From NCBI GenBank assembly GCA_029264685.1, contig JARHZW010000104.1, forward strand, positions 1 to 54,377: 54,377 bases of DNA. Direction: 5' to 3'. Source of the stretch: Candidatus Limivicinus sp. Its GTDB lineage: Bacteria > Bacillota > Clostridia > Oscillospirales > Oscillospiraceae. A model generated the notes under the pieces. That model made no database searches. It was not told the origin of the DNA and saw only the letters and a list, made by a program, of their open reading frames with translations. Made by a program: the position numbers and the translations under genes. This document shows positions 24,732 through 33,624 of the stretch, in pieces. The number at the start of each line of letters is the position of its first letter. Position 1 is the first letter of the stretch.

Positions 24732-25685
24732 TTGGACAAGAAAAAAATACCTCTGATTCTGGACGGAGATCCGGGTCATGACGATGCAATAGCATGGATG
24801 CTTGCAAAGGCAAGCCAAAGGTTTGAAATAAAAGCGGTCACTTCGGTTTCCGGCAACCAGACAATAGAGAAAACTACATACAATGCCCTGCGTATCTGCA
24901 CCCTGCTGGGCATTGATGCACCCGTTGCAATGGGCTTGCCCCACGGGCTGCTTTCAGAGCCGTTTGATGCGCCGTCAGTCCACGGGCAGAGCGGTCTTGA
25001 CGGGCCGAGGCTGCCCATGCCTGCAATGGAGCTTTCACCGCTGAGAGCGCCGCAGCTTATGGCAAAGGTCATTTGTGACAGTGAGGAAAAGGTCACGATA
25101 GTTTCTACCGGAGCTCTGACAAATGTGGCGGCGCTGCTTACGGCCCATCCTGAGCTTAAAGAAAATATAGAGCGCATATCCCTTATGGGCGGCGGTCTTA
25201 CTCACGGAAACTGGACGCCTGCGGCGGAATTTAATATACTGGTTGACCCTGAAGCTGCGGATATAGTGTTCAGATCCGGAATTGAGCTTTATATGGCAGG
25301 TCTGGATGTGACGGAAAAGGCGCTGCTCTATCCCGAAGATTTTCAGCGCATACGAGCTGTGGGAAATCAGGTGGCGGAAGTAACCGCCGACTGGTTGGAT
25401 TTCTTCTACCGCTTCCACCGTACTCTCGGCTATAGCGGTGCCCCTCTCCACGATCCATGCGCCGTGGCTGTTCTGCTGCATCCGGAGATGTTTACAATAA
25501 AGGACTATCATGTGGAAATCGAGACGGCAGGAGAATACAGCAGGGGAGCAACCGTTGCGGATATGAGAGATTTTGACGGAGTTATACCAAATGCCCACTG
25601 CCTTATGGATGTTGACAGGGACAGCTTTGCAGAGCTGATAGTTGAGGCTGCCAAAGCCTATGAGGGAAGGACGGTAGAGATATGA
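24732..25685 (+). CDS. Nucleoside hydrolase (inosine-uridine preferring family)
   Basis: Cleaves the N-glycosidic bond of ribonucleosides, giving ribose and base; calcium-dependent fold. The hallmark DGDPGHDDA sits at residues 11-19. Other family elements are VSGN, the VTIVSTGALTNVA segment, EFNILVDPEAADIVF and the histidine segment LHDPCAVAVLLHPEMF. At 317 residues it is full length. The start is TTG at 24732 with AAAGGAAGG about 6 bases upstream. It overlaps a paralogue by 4 bases. Base preference cannot be read reliably. Confidence 0.93.
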   Translation: MDKKKIPLILDGDPGHDDAIAWMLAKASQRFEIKAVTSVSGNQTIEKTTYNALRICTLLGIDAPVAMGLPHGLLSEPFDAPSVHGQSGLDGPRLPMPAMELSPLRAPQLMAKVICDSEEKVTIVSTGALTNVAALLTAHPELKENIERISLMGGGLTHGNWTPAAEFNILVDPEAADIVFRSGIELYMAGLDVTEKALLYPEDFQRIRAVGNQVAEVTADWLDFFYRFHRTLGYSGAPLHDPCAVAVLLHPEMFTIKDYHVEIETAGEYSRGATVADMRDFDGVIPNAHCLMDVDRDSFAELIVEAAKAYEGRTVEI

Positions 25686-26611
25686 ATAAAATTCCGGTCT
25701 GGTTTGACACGGATATAGGAGTTGACGATTCTATAGCATTTCTGGTGCTGAATAAGCAGCCGCAGCTTGAAATAAAAGGTATTTCAGCCGTTGCAGGAAA
25801 TGTGGAGCTTGAGTATACATATCCAAACGCAAGAAATATATGCTGCCTTGCAGGGAAGAATTATCCGGTATACAAGGGCGCTGAGAAACCGCTTTTTGAG
25901 CCGCTGCAAACCGCTCACGCCATCCACGGCGAAGAGGGGCTTGGCAGGGGAAAGCTTCCTGTTTCCCATGTGCCGCACACTGACATTCCTGCATGGGATG
26001 CCATATATAATGCGGCGGCACAGGCAAAGGGGGAGCTTAGGATTATAACTGCCGGCCCGCTTACAAATATTGCCATTGCAATTTTAAAATATCCTCAGCT
26101 GAGAGACCTTGTTAAACAGATCCTTATTATGGGCGGTGCCGCTGCGGGCGGAAATGTGACAGCGGCGGCAGAGTACAACATCTATGCCGATCCTCACGGG
26201 GCGCAGATAGTTTTTAAATCGGGAATACCCATAGTCATGTGCGGTCTGGATGTTACTATGGACGCATATATGACTCCGGAGGAAGTATATGCTCTGGGAG
26301 CCGTGGACAGCCCAGTGTGCCGCTTTTTCAGGGACAGCACCATTGATGTTTTGAATTTTTACGAGAGGGGAAGCAAGCCGGGGCTTTGCCTGCATGATGT
26401 GTGCCCTGTTTTGTACCTTGCACACCCTGAACTGTTTTCCGGCAAGCAGGCAGGGGTTTATGTGGAGACAAGAGGAAGGATTACAAGGGGCAAAACAGTT
26501 ACCGACCTTATGAGCGACAAAAAATTTCCGGAGAGAAACGCCTTTGTGGTTTTGGAAGTTGACAGAGACAGATTTTCGGCCATGGTAAGCGAGATACTCA
26601 GAAGCTATTAA
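25682..26611 (+). CDS. Nucleoside hydrolase, tandem paralogue
   Basis: Same family as the gene just upstream, 309 residues. The metal-binding signature is DTDIGVDD at residues 9-16, followed by AVAGN, ITAGPLTNIA, EYNIYADPHGAQIVF and LHDVCPVLYLAHPELF. The two proteins are clearly diverged, so they probably differ in nucleoside preference. The start overlaps the first hydrolase's stop (ATGA), implying coupled translation. No nucleoside transporter or ribokinase is next to them. Confidence 0.93.
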   Translation: MNKIPVWFDTDIGVDDSIAFLVLNKQPQLEIKGISAVAGNVELEYTYPNARNICCLAGKNYPVYKGAEKPLFEPLQTAHAIHGEEGLGRGKLPVSHVPHTDIPAWDAIYNAAAQAKGELRIITAGPLTNIAIAILKYPQLRDLVKQILIMGGAAAGGNVTAAAEYNIYADPHGAQIVFKSGIPIVMCGLDVTMDAYMTPEEVYALGAVDSPVCRFFRDSTIDVLNFYERGSKPGLCLHDVCPVLYLAHPELFSGKQAGVYVETRGRITRGKTVTDLMSDKKFPERNAFVVLEVDRDRFSAMVSEILRSY

Positions 26612-26622
26612 CTCTAAACAAA

Positions 26623-26652
26623 AAAAGAAGCCGGTTTACTCCGGCTTCTTTT
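26623..26652. terminator. Bidirectional terminator between convergent operons
   Basis: AAAAGAAGCCGG (26623-26634) and CCGGCTTCTTTT (26641-26652) around a 6-base loop. It serves the nucleoside hydrolases on the plus strand and the anti-sigma gene on the minus strand, overlapping the latter's stop. Confidence 0.85.
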
Positions 26653-27658
26653 CTTGCTTATTTTTTTCCTGATTCTTTTTTAATTTTTCAGTGCAAATTC
26701 CCACCGCCAGAAAGGTTAGGGAAGCCACCACACCGGTAATGAGAACTATAAGGAAAATGTTTCCGTTTATGCAGGTGTCACAGTTCCAGTTGAGGAAATT
26801 GGCATTCAAAATGCACAGTTCCTGCTTGCCGTAGGCTATAAGGCCGTAAGCATCATTTATAAAGGCGAAAGCGGCACCGAATACCAGAACCCCGATACCG
26901 GCCTTGAACCATGGGTTTACAGGCAGGTATCTGGCGGTGAGGACTATGATCCACAGAGGGATAAGACACAGGCTTGCCACAATGACTCCTTCTTTCAGAC
27001 CCTCCATGTTGCCGTTATGGAGACACACTTCAATGATGGTCAGATAGAGCCATATACTGTCCCACAAAAGGCTTATAAGGGTTTTATGACCGGAAAGACA
27101 GGCCGGCAGCTTTGCGCCGTGAATAATTATGGGGAAAAACGGCACTGACAGGCCGAAAACCGTGGGTACAGCCCAGTAGAAAAAGTTTCCGCCGCCCTCC
27201 ATAAGATCTGTAAAAAACATTATAAGAATAATGGACAGGCTGCCGAAAAACAGACTTTTTGAGAGCCTGTTGCAGGAGGACATAAGGGGCAGAACGGTCA
27301 AAGCCGCAACAAGAAGCATTGAGGCGGTCAAAACGCCTAAAACTCCCGGGTTCTTTCCTGTTGATATAACCACAATAAGGGTGATAAGTATGGGCAGAAG
27401 CAGCAGCCCTCCTATAATGAGGCCGGCTTTCCATGCGGCGCTCTTTTCTTTTAACCTGTGACGAGCCAGAACTCCGTTGCTTTCCGAGGAGATTATATCC
27501 TCCACTTCATGCTTTTTGACTTTTTCTGACAACTGACGGCATTTTTCACAGTGCTTTAAATGCTCCTCTACGAAAGCAGCGCTGCTATCGCTGCAAACCT
27601 TGTCCTGATACAGCGGCAGAAGATCCTGCACAAGTTCACAGTCCTTTGTGTTAATCAT
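26636..27658 (-). CDS. Polytopic membrane protein with anti-sigma zinc finger
   Basis: Protein of 340 residues. The N-terminus carries a zinc-binding anti-sigma module, with an early cysteine, then HLKHCEKC (H-x3-C-x2-C). The rest has about seven hydrophobic segments from residue ~75 onward and a short basic tail. It overlaps the ECF sigma gene by 8 bases and is its presumed inhibitor. I chose the ATG at 27658 because AAGGA lies 9 bases upstream; the ATG at 27664 leaves only 3. A multi-spanning anti-sigma factor suggests sensing within the membrane (inference). Confidence 0.8.
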   Translation of the reverse strand: MINTKDCELVQDLLPLYQDKVCSDSSAAFVEEHLKHCEKCRQLSEKVKKHEVEDIISSESNGVLARHRLKEKSAAWKAGLIIGGLLLLPILITLIVVISTGKNPGVLGVLTASMLLVAALTVLPLMSSCNRLSKSLFFGSLSIILIMFFTDLMEGGGNFFYWAVPTVFGLSVPFFPIIIHGAKLPACLSGHKTLISLLWDSIWLYLTIIEVCLHNGNMEGLKEGVIVASLCLIPLWIIVLTARYLPVNPWFKAGIGVLVFGAAFAFINDAYGLIAYGKQELCILNANFLNWNCDTCINGNIFLIVLITGVVASLTFLAVGICTEKLKKNQEKNKQEKKPE

Positions 27659-28136
27659 TATCATCCATCCTTTCCTGAATTTTAAGCTTTGCCCGATAGT
27701 AGGTCACTCTGGCCCAATTTTCTGTTTTGCCGAATATCTGGCCGATCTCTCTGAAGTTAAGCTCTCCGAATATACGAAGCTGAAAAACTTCTTTGTATGG
27801 TTCATCCAAACGGTGCAGAATGAGGTGTATTTTCAGAGCCTGAGCTTTGTCGTCAAGCTCCTGAACGAAATCACTGTCATCGGGGAGAGTGTCGGAGAGA
27901 TCTGAAACTTCGGCTTTTTTACGGAATTCATCGGCGGCGAGATTTTTGGCGATTGCACAGAGCCATGTGAATTCTCCCGACTTGTTTTTAAATTTTGATT
28001 TGCAGGTCATAGCCTTATAGAAAGTGTTCTGTGTCAGCTCCTCTGCAGCGGAGCTGTCCTTGACTATATTCATAAGGTAGGAGTAAACTTTCATGTAGTA
28101 CGCCCTGTACAGCTTTTCAAAATCCAAAGCTCTCAC
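27651..28136 (-). CDS. ECF RNA polymerase sigma factor
   Basis: Short ECF sigma factor of 161 residues. Region 2 includes FEKLYRAYYMKVYSYLMNIV and SAAEELTQNTFYKAM; region 4 includes PYKEVFQLRIFGELNFREIG and FGKTENWARVTYYRAKLKI. An AGGAGG ribosome site is present upstream. It is distinct from the SigW-like factor at 2599. The next gene on the same strand is its anti-sigma factor. Targets are unknown; autoregulation is usual for such pairs. Confidence 0.9.
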   Translation of the reverse strand: MRALDFEKLYRAYYMKVYSYLMNIVKDSSAAEELTQNTFYKAMTCKSKFKNKSGEFTWLCAIAKNLAADEFRKKAEVSDLSDTLPDDSDFVQELDDKAQALKIHLILHRLDEPYKEVFQLRIFGELNFREIGQIFGKTENWARVTYYRAKLKIQERMDDND

Positions 28137-28205
28137 CTCCTTTACATAGCTTAGACGGAAGGAATTAGATTTCGTTACAAGAAAATTTGAATTTTTTCAT
28201 AAAAT

Positions 28206-28235
28206 TATCCCGGGCTTTAAGTCCGGGATAGTTTT
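28206..28235. terminator. Terminator after the Nif11-like gene
   Basis: TATCCCGG (28206-28213) and CCGGGATA (28223-28230); on the minus strand it is followed by ATTTT just beyond the stop of the 28240 gene. Confidence 0.65.
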
Positions 28236-28239
28236 ATGA

Positions 28240-28545
28240 TTATTCCTGTTTAAATATGTCGGGATCGTCCTCCCAGCCTCTGTCCAGAAGCCAGAGCGGA
28301 AAAGCGTCCTCATCACATTCCACAGCGTTAAAGCGCTGCATTTTTACCCGTGTCTCATATTTTCTCAGGTCTGCCACGTCAAAGCCAAGCCCCAGCTCTT
28401 CGGCTATGGGAATCAGCACATCTTTTGCAACGGCATCCCGTATTTCAAGGCATCCGGGGTAATCCGCTTCTGCCTTGTCAACTCTCGCACGGAGCTGCGG
28501 ATCAGTATCATACAGCTCAAAAAACTTTTCAACATTTTCAATCAT
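28240..28545 (-). CDS. Small acidic protein with Nif11-like N-terminal domain
   Basis: Protein of 101 residues. The first ~65 residues resemble a Nif11-type domain: ENVEKFFELYDTDPQLRARV, then AEELGLGFDVADLRKYE. Nif11 domains serve as leader regions of some ribosomally made natural products, but no GG cleavage site or cysteine/serine-rich core is present: the tail has a single Cys and reads WLLDRGWEDDPDIFKQE. ATG 28545 is chosen for the GGGGTGG 7 bases upstream. No modification enzyme lies nearby. More likely a stand-alone helical protein; weak call. Confidence 0.6.
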   Translation of the reverse strand: MIENVEKFFELYDTDPQLRARVDKAEADYPGCLEIRDAVAKDVLIPIAEELGLGFDVADLRKYETRVKMQRFNAVECDEDAFPLWLLDRGWEDDPDIFKQE

Positions 28546-28578
28546 AACATCCACCCCGAACATATTTGATCTGATTTA

Positions 28579-28607
28579 ATAATACTAAAAACAACAGTGA
28601 TTTTCAA
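28579..28607 (-). promoter_or_regulatory. Promoter of the Nif11-like gene
   Basis: Minus strand TTGAAA (28602-28607), 17-base spacer, TATTAT (28579-28584). Confidence 0.65.
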
Positions 28608-28644
28608 GGGACAATTCCACAATGCACTGATGAAAAAAGCTGCC

Positions 28645-28694
28645 TTAAAAAAATGTACCCTCTTTACCGGACATCCAATAAAGAGGGTACATTT
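28645..28694 (-). terminator. Terminator of the minus-strand RND operon
   Basis: AAATGTACCCTCTTT (28651-28665) pairs with AAAGAGGGTACATTT (28680-28694). In the minus direction the stem is followed by a run of T residues. Confidence 0.9.
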
Positions 28695-28719
28695 CAAAAT
28701 AGGCGGTTTTAAATTCCTT

Positions 28720-30783
28720 TTATTTGCTTACGGCGCCGCTGCGGTAAATGAAGTTAACGGACATGCCGTTGATGGACAGGGGAGCATAGTCTGTAACTGC
28801 ATCATGGCTTGCGCTGAATCTGTCACGGAGAGAACCGATTTCGCCGTCAAGGCTGTTTACAACAGGGCTAATACCGTCTCTGTCAAAACGGTTGAGGCCG
28901 TCGGAGAGAGCGCCTGCACCGTCCTTTAATTTGGAAACACCTTCGGTCAAAGCAGGCATATTGGCTCTTATGGTCTCAGCGCCGGTCTTTGCGGCGGAAA
29001 CACCGGCGGTGTACTGCCAGATACCGTTATAGAAAGCGGAGTAGCTGTTAAGACCCTGTAAAAGTCCCACAAGAGCTTCTCTGCCCTTGGCGGCGGCAGC
29101 TATCTGAGACTGGACTTCTTCGGAAGCCATTCCCTGAGCTATAAGCTGCTCCTTTGTGGATGCAACACCGTTTGCGATAGCGGCCTGAGCTTCTTCACCG
29201 GCCATTGCCTCGGGCAGTTTCTCCTCAACTGCTTTTGCTATTTTGGCTTTGATGATGTGATCGGACAGCTTGCCTGCGGCAGCCTGGGAAACCTGCTCGT
29301 CTATGGCTGCTTTAATGGTTGCCTGTATTTCCTCGCTTCCCATCTGAGCCTCAACGGCAGCTTCAATCTCCGGCTCTTTGTCCTTCATAATTTTGCCTAC
29401 TTCGGCGTCAATCTTCTGGCGGTTTTCCGCATCCATACCGTTGTAATCGTCAATTGTGAGGCCTTTGCTTTCAAGCACAGCATTTAAAACCTGAGTGTGG
29501 AAGGTTTCATTAACTGCCTCTCTGACCTGCGTTTTAACGGTATCGGTTACACCTTTTGTGATTTTGCCCATTGCAAGAGAATTTTCTCTGATCTGGGCTT
29601 CAATCTGACCCTTTACCACTTCGGTAACTGCCTGTTCAACTTTGACCTTTACGCTTTCCTTAACCACTTCGGTTACCTTTGCTTCGATTTCGGGGGTCTT
29701 GGCTTCTACCATGGCCTTTACCTTTTCAAGAGCCTGGGCAGATACATTGCTCTCGCTGAGAGAATCAATGAGAGCGGTTAAAACTTCGTTGTAGTTGTCT
29801 ATTGTAAGACCGGGGTTGCCAAGGCCTGAAGATTCTATCTGTGTATTTGCGGAAGCAAGAAGAGTGTTGAACACCTGCTGTGCGCCGCCTCTCAGGGAAT
29901 CGCTGTTTGCATCGAGAGCAGTAAGACCGTCGGCAAGCTGATTTACGCCGTCGGCAAGAGTTCCCACGCTGCCGAAGAGGGTGTCAAGGCCGTCGTAGAG
30001 AGCGGAAGAACCGTCTTTGAGCTGGCTTACGGCGGAGGTGAGCTTGGAGAGAGCGTAGCGAATATCTGCGGTGTTGTTAAGGTCAAGACCTTCGTCATCC
30101 AAAAGGTTGTTGGTTACAAGGGTAAGGGACATTGCAAGCTCGAAATCCTGAACATCTGCGCTGATTTCAACATAATCGGGAAGCTCCAGAAGGTCATTGT
30201 CTATGTTGAGACTCTTCTGCAGACCGGGCAGAGCAAAACCGGCTGCTATGCTGTTCTTGCCGTCAGAAACAACTCTGCCGGAGCTGACGGTGATGTTGCT
30301 GAATTTGGAGTTATCAAGGATAAGACCGGTCAAAACCGCAAAAGGAACGAACATTTCCTGCTCTCGGCCCTGAATATTTGCGGTGTAGGAAGCCAGATTT
30401 TCGTAGTCATAGCGTATGACAACATGGCCGCTCTTTCCGGCAAGCTTTTTGGGAGAAATTTCTTTGCCGTCCAGAGTGTAGCTGATTTTAACATTCAAAG
30501 GGAGCTGATCATCAAGCTTTCCGCAGTCCAGCTTGTTGCCGTCGTTATCATATACGGGCAGCCCGTGTCCGGAGGCTTTGGGGAGAGCATTGATGACAGA
30601 GTTTGTAAGAATAAGCTTTTCGGCCTTACCGGAGGGATCGGTCATTACATATACATTTCCCTCATCTTTTTTGTCGGCTCCGTTGTTGCCTGATTTTTCA
30701 GGCATTCCTGCTGCCGTGAAGCTGAAAGCTATGGCAGTTGTAAGCACTATGGAAAGAAGCTTTATTAAAGTATTTTTTCTCAT
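28720..30783 (-). CDS. Secreted heptad-repeat (YhgE/Pip-like) partner of RND exporter
   Basis: Protein of 687 residues with an N-terminal signal/anchor segment (about 5-26). A beta-rich domain covers ~45-220. Then comes an L-x2-G heptad stretch as in YhgE/Pip proteins (LKDGSSALYDGLDTL, LADGVNQLADGLTAL). A long charged helical segment covers ~340-570, with repeated VxxxxVKxKVExAV-like units. A second heptad block (LKDGAGALSDGL) follows. Unlike YhgE it has no C-terminal membrane helices. Its start overlaps the RND exporter stop by 4 bases (ATGA), implying a joint complex. Probably an extracellular stalk that works with the exporter (inference). Confidence 0.75.
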   Translation of the reverse strand: MRKNTLIKLLSIVLTTAIAFSFTAAGMPEKSGNNGADKKDEGNVYVMTDPSGKAEKLILTNSVINALPKASGHGLPVYDNDGNKLDCGKLDDQLPLNVKISYTLDGKEISPKKLAGKSGHVVIRYDYENLASYTANIQGREQEMFVPFAVLTGLILDNSKFSNITVSSGRVVSDGKNSIAAGFALPGLQKSLNIDNDLLELPDYVEISADVQDFELAMSLTLVTNNLLDDEGLDLNNTADIRYALSKLTSAVSQLKDGSSALYDGLDTLFGSVGTLADGVNQLADGLTALDANSDSLRGGAQQVFNTLLASANTQIESSGLGNPGLTIDNYNEVLTALIDSLSESNVSAQALEKVKAMVEAKTPEIEAKVTEVVKESVKVKVEQAVTEVVKGQIEAQIRENSLAMGKITKGVTDTVKTQVREAVNETFHTQVLNAVLESKGLTIDDYNGMDAENRQKIDAEVGKIMKDKEPEIEAAVEAQMGSEEIQATIKAAIDEQVSQAAAGKLSDHIIKAKIAKAVEEKLPEAMAGEEAQAAIANGVASTKEQLIAQGMASEEVQSQIAAAAKGREALVGLLQGLNSYSAFYNGIWQYTAGVSAAKTGAETIRANMPALTEGVSKLKDGAGALSDGLNRFDRDGISPVVNSLDGEIGSLRDRFSASHDAVTDYAPLSINGMSVNFIYRSGAVSK

Positions 30784-32861
30784 TTTGATTCCTCCGCTAC
30801 AAGTTTTTTACCCTTTTTACGGGGCTTGATAATGGCATCACACAGCATTAAAAATGCAGGCAATACAAAGATAACAGCTAAGATACTGGCGATTGCGCCT
30901 CTTGCCATCAAAAGGCACATGGAACGGATAATGTCGATATTTGAATACATTGCAACGCCGAAGGTTGCGGCGAAAAGACCCATGCCGCTGACTATAATGG
31001 AGGGAATGGAGGTTTTCAGTGCGGTTGTGACGGCGTCGGTCTTGTCTTTGCCCTGACTGCGCTCGGATTTATAGCGTGTAGTCATCAAAATAGCGTAGTC
31101 AACCGTTGCACCCAACTGAATTGTGCTTATACATATAGGCGCTATAAAGGGCAGGGACTGACCTGCAAAATGGGGGATACCCAGATTTATGAATATTGCA
31201 GATTCAATAACTGCGATAAGAATGAACGGCAGTGTAAAGCTCTTTTCCACCAGAGCTATGATTACGAATATGGCAAGGACGGAGACGGCGGTTACAACTT
31301 TAAAGTCTCGGTCTGTGGTCTCTATAAGATCCTTAGTGCAGGAGGCTTCGCCTATCAGCATTCCGTTGGGATCGTACTTCTTTAATATTGCAATCAGTTC
31401 ATCAATCTGCTGATTGACTGCGTCGCTTGCAGGATGGAAGCTGGAGTTTATCAGGAACAGCTCACGATTGTCGCTCTTTAATGTGGAGATAAGCTCGGCG
31501 GGGAGAATTTCCTCCGGTATATCCGGACCTAAAACACTCTCAAGGCCAAGAACATATTTAACTCCGTCCACAGTTTCCATTTCCTTTGTCATGGCTCGCA
31601 TTGAACTGGCAGGAAGAGATGAGTCCACAAGCACCATATGAGTGGAAGCAACATCAAACTCATCTTTAAGCTTTTTATTTGCAATTACGAAGTCCATGTC
31701 ATCGGGCAGGCATTTTGCCATGTCATAGTAAACCTCGCTGTTGGTTTTCTGATAGCCCCAGAAAGCGGGAATGGCGATCAGCACAAACAGTACAAGGAAA
31801 ACAGGAAATTTTCTTGTGACCCATGAGGAGAATTTATCCAGACTTGGAATGATGGAGCGGTGCTTGGTTTTTTGCAGAGGCTTATCAAGGATAAGTATAA
31901 GGGCGGGCAGCTGGGTTACACTGCCGATAACGCCAAGCAGAACGCCCTTTGCCATAACCAGACCAAGATCACGGCCCATAGTGAAGCTCATGAAGCAGAG
32001 AGCCACAAAGCCTGCTATGGTGGTAACGGAAGAACCTATAACTGAACTGAAAGTGGCGTGTATGGCCGCTGCCATTGCCTCTTTCTTGTCCTCTGTCACT
32101 TCAAGCTGCTCATTGTAGCTGTGCCAGAGGAATATTGAGTAGTCCATGGTTACGGCAAGCTGAAGCACGGCGGCCATGGCTTTTGTTATGTAGGAGATTT
32201 CTCCGAAAAAGTAGTTTGTACCCATGTTGAGCATGATGGAAAGGCCTATGCTCAAAAGGAACACGAAAGGAACAAGCCAGCCGTCAAGGAAAAGCACCAT
32301 TGCGGCACAGGCACAGATAACGGCAAGGGCCACATAGGTCGGCTCTTCTCTTTCGCAAAGGTCTTTAAGGTCGGTTACAAGGGCGGACATACCGGAAATG
32401 TAGCACTGCTTTCCGGCAATCTGGCGGATCTCTCTTATTGCATCCATGGTCACATCTTCGGATGTGGCAGAGTCAAAAAACAGGGCCAGCATGGTTGAGT
32501 TTTCGCTGTTAAATGCCTTGTATAACTCATCCGGCAGAAGCTCCATAGGGATGGAAAGATCGGAAATGCTGTCATACCACAGTACGCTGTCCACATGGTC
32601 AACCTGAGCCAGCTTGGCTTTAAGCTCCGCTACATCGGAAGGCGGCATATTTTCAACGATAATGAACGAGAAGGCACCTTTTCCGAAATCGTCCATCAGT
32701 TCATACTGACCCTTTACCGTGTCCATATCTTCGGGCAGGTAGTCCAGCATATCATAATTTATCCTTGTACCAACCATACCGAGAAAACAAAACGGCATGG
32801 AAATCAGCACAAGGATCAATATGGGTATACGGTACTTTACTATTGCTCTGGCAAAACTCAT
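30780..32861 (-). CDS. RND/MMPL family exporter
   Basis: Integral membrane protein of 693 residues with the MMPL layout: one helix (about 10-30), an outside loop domain, five helices, then the same pattern again. LQLAVTMDYSIFLWHSYNEQ and ISTIQLGATVDYAILMTTRY are the paired proton-relay segments, with Asp in both. The family is proton-driven and exports lipids, peptides or drugs. AGGAGG precedes the ATG. It lies 15 bases after an HdeD-like gene and overlaps its heptad-repeat partner. The basic tail ends in KPRKKGKKLVAEESK. Substrate unknown. Confidence 0.9.
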   Translation of the reverse strand: MSFARAIVKYRIPILILVLISMPFCFLGMVGTRINYDMLDYLPEDMDTVKGQYELMDDFGKGAFSFIIVENMPPSDVAELKAKLAQVDHVDSVLWYDSISDLSIPMELLPDELYKAFNSENSTMLALFFDSATSEDVTMDAIREIRQIAGKQCYISGMSALVTDLKDLCEREEPTYVALAVICACAAMVLFLDGWLVPFVFLLSIGLSIMLNMGTNYFFGEISYITKAMAAVLQLAVTMDYSIFLWHSYNEQLEVTEDKKEAMAAAIHATFSSVIGSSVTTIAGFVALCFMSFTMGRDLGLVMAKGVLLGVIGSVTQLPALILILDKPLQKTKHRSIIPSLDKFSSWVTRKFPVFLVLFVLIAIPAFWGYQKTNSEVYYDMAKCLPDDMDFVIANKKLKDEFDVASTHMVLVDSSLPASSMRAMTKEMETVDGVKYVLGLESVLGPDIPEEILPAELISTLKSDNRELFLINSSFHPASDAVNQQIDELIAILKKYDPNGMLIGEASCTKDLIETTDRDFKVVTAVSVLAIFVIIALVEKSFTLPFILIAVIESAIFINLGIPHFAGQSLPFIAPICISTIQLGATVDYAILMTTRYKSERSQGKDKTDAVTTALKTSIPSIIVSGMGLFAATFGVAMYSNIDIIRSMCLLMARGAIASILAVIFVLPAFLMLCDAIIKPRKKGKKLVAEESK

Positions 32862-32876
32862 ATTATAAAACCCCTC

Positions 32877-33458
32877 CTACTCAAAATCAGCATCGATACT
32901 GTCCGGATACTGATGTTTTATTATTTTCACCGTCAAAATTGTGGTGAGCAGATTTAAAATGCCCTGAGCCAGCATAGAAAATCCCAGAAGCAGCACCAGA
33001 ACTCTGGTGCTTTCGGCGGTCCTGAACAGGAGCGTAATTCCCACGCCTACCGTAATGACGGCGGAGATAAGGATAAGCCACCATTTCTTTATTCCGAATA
33101 TCCGTGAATCTATGGATATCTGGATTTTAAGGAAACCGTCCATTATGGCGGAAATGCCGATTGCCACGCATACCGCATCGATTATGCTTCCCGGCTCTAA
33201 AATCACCATTATTCCTATGGTTATCATCAAAAGACCGAAAGCCAGATCATACTGAAAAGCAAGGCGGTAAAGATCCTTTGAGAGATAGCCGACGATTTTA
33301 ACAATGCCGAAAACGATCATCAAGGCGCCGGCGTAATCACCCAGAATACCGGGAGAAAAGTCCGGATTAAAGATAAAAAACAGCCCTAAAACGCAAATAA
33401 ACAGGGACAGGATTACAGAACCCGTTTTTGCAAGCTTCATGGGCAGGATTGATCGCAT
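32877..33458 (-). CDS. HdeD-like (DUF308) membrane protein
   Basis: Protein of 193 residues with six hydrophobic segments in three pairs, the arrangement seen in HdeD/DUF308 proteins; GDYAGALMIVFGIVKIVGYL and IGISAIMDGFLKI are typical pieces. The true start is ATG 33458, preceded by AGGAGG; the longer frame upstream runs through the regulatory region and into the TetR gene. It is the first gene of the exporter operon. HdeD relatives are linked to envelope stress in other bacteria, but the role here is unknown. Confidence 0.85.
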   Translation of the reverse strand: MRSILPMKLAKTGSVILSLFICVLGLFFIFNPDFSPGILGDYAGALMIVFGIVKIVGYLSKDLYRLAFQYDLAFGLLMITIGIMVILEPGSIIDAVCVAIGISAIMDGFLKIQISIDSRIFGIKKWWLILISAVITVGVGITLLFRTAESTRVLVLLLGFSMLAQGILNLLTTILTVKIIKHQYPDSIDADFE

Positions 33459-33492
33459 AATAATTCCTCCTGTAAGTTTGCTGTATAAATAA

Positions 33493-33523
33493 CTATACAA
33501 AGAAAGTGCTTTATGTTGTATAG
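33493..33523. promoter_or_regulatory. Candidate TetR operator upstream of the exporter operon
   Basis: CTATACAA (33493-33500) and TTGTATAG (33516-33523) are exact inverted arms with a 15-base centre. A further TGTATA/TATACA pair lies toward the gene. The position between the TetR gene and the exporter operon makes that TetR protein the likely binder. Confidence 0.6.
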
Positions 33524-33572
33524 GCAGGCTGAATATCAACGCTGTAAATTTAGGCAAAGAAACAGCTTTGCA

Positions 33573-33606
33573 TAAAAAAAGAGACCGCCGAAGCAGTCCC
33601 TTTTTT
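33573..33606 (-). terminator. Terminator of the TetR gene
   Basis: On the minus strand, GGGACTGC and GCGGTCTC pair (one GU pair per arm set) around a TTCG tetraloop, with A and T runs on either side. It separates tetR from the exporter operon. Confidence 0.8.
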
Positions 33607-33624
33607 GTCTTGTTATCCGAATTT

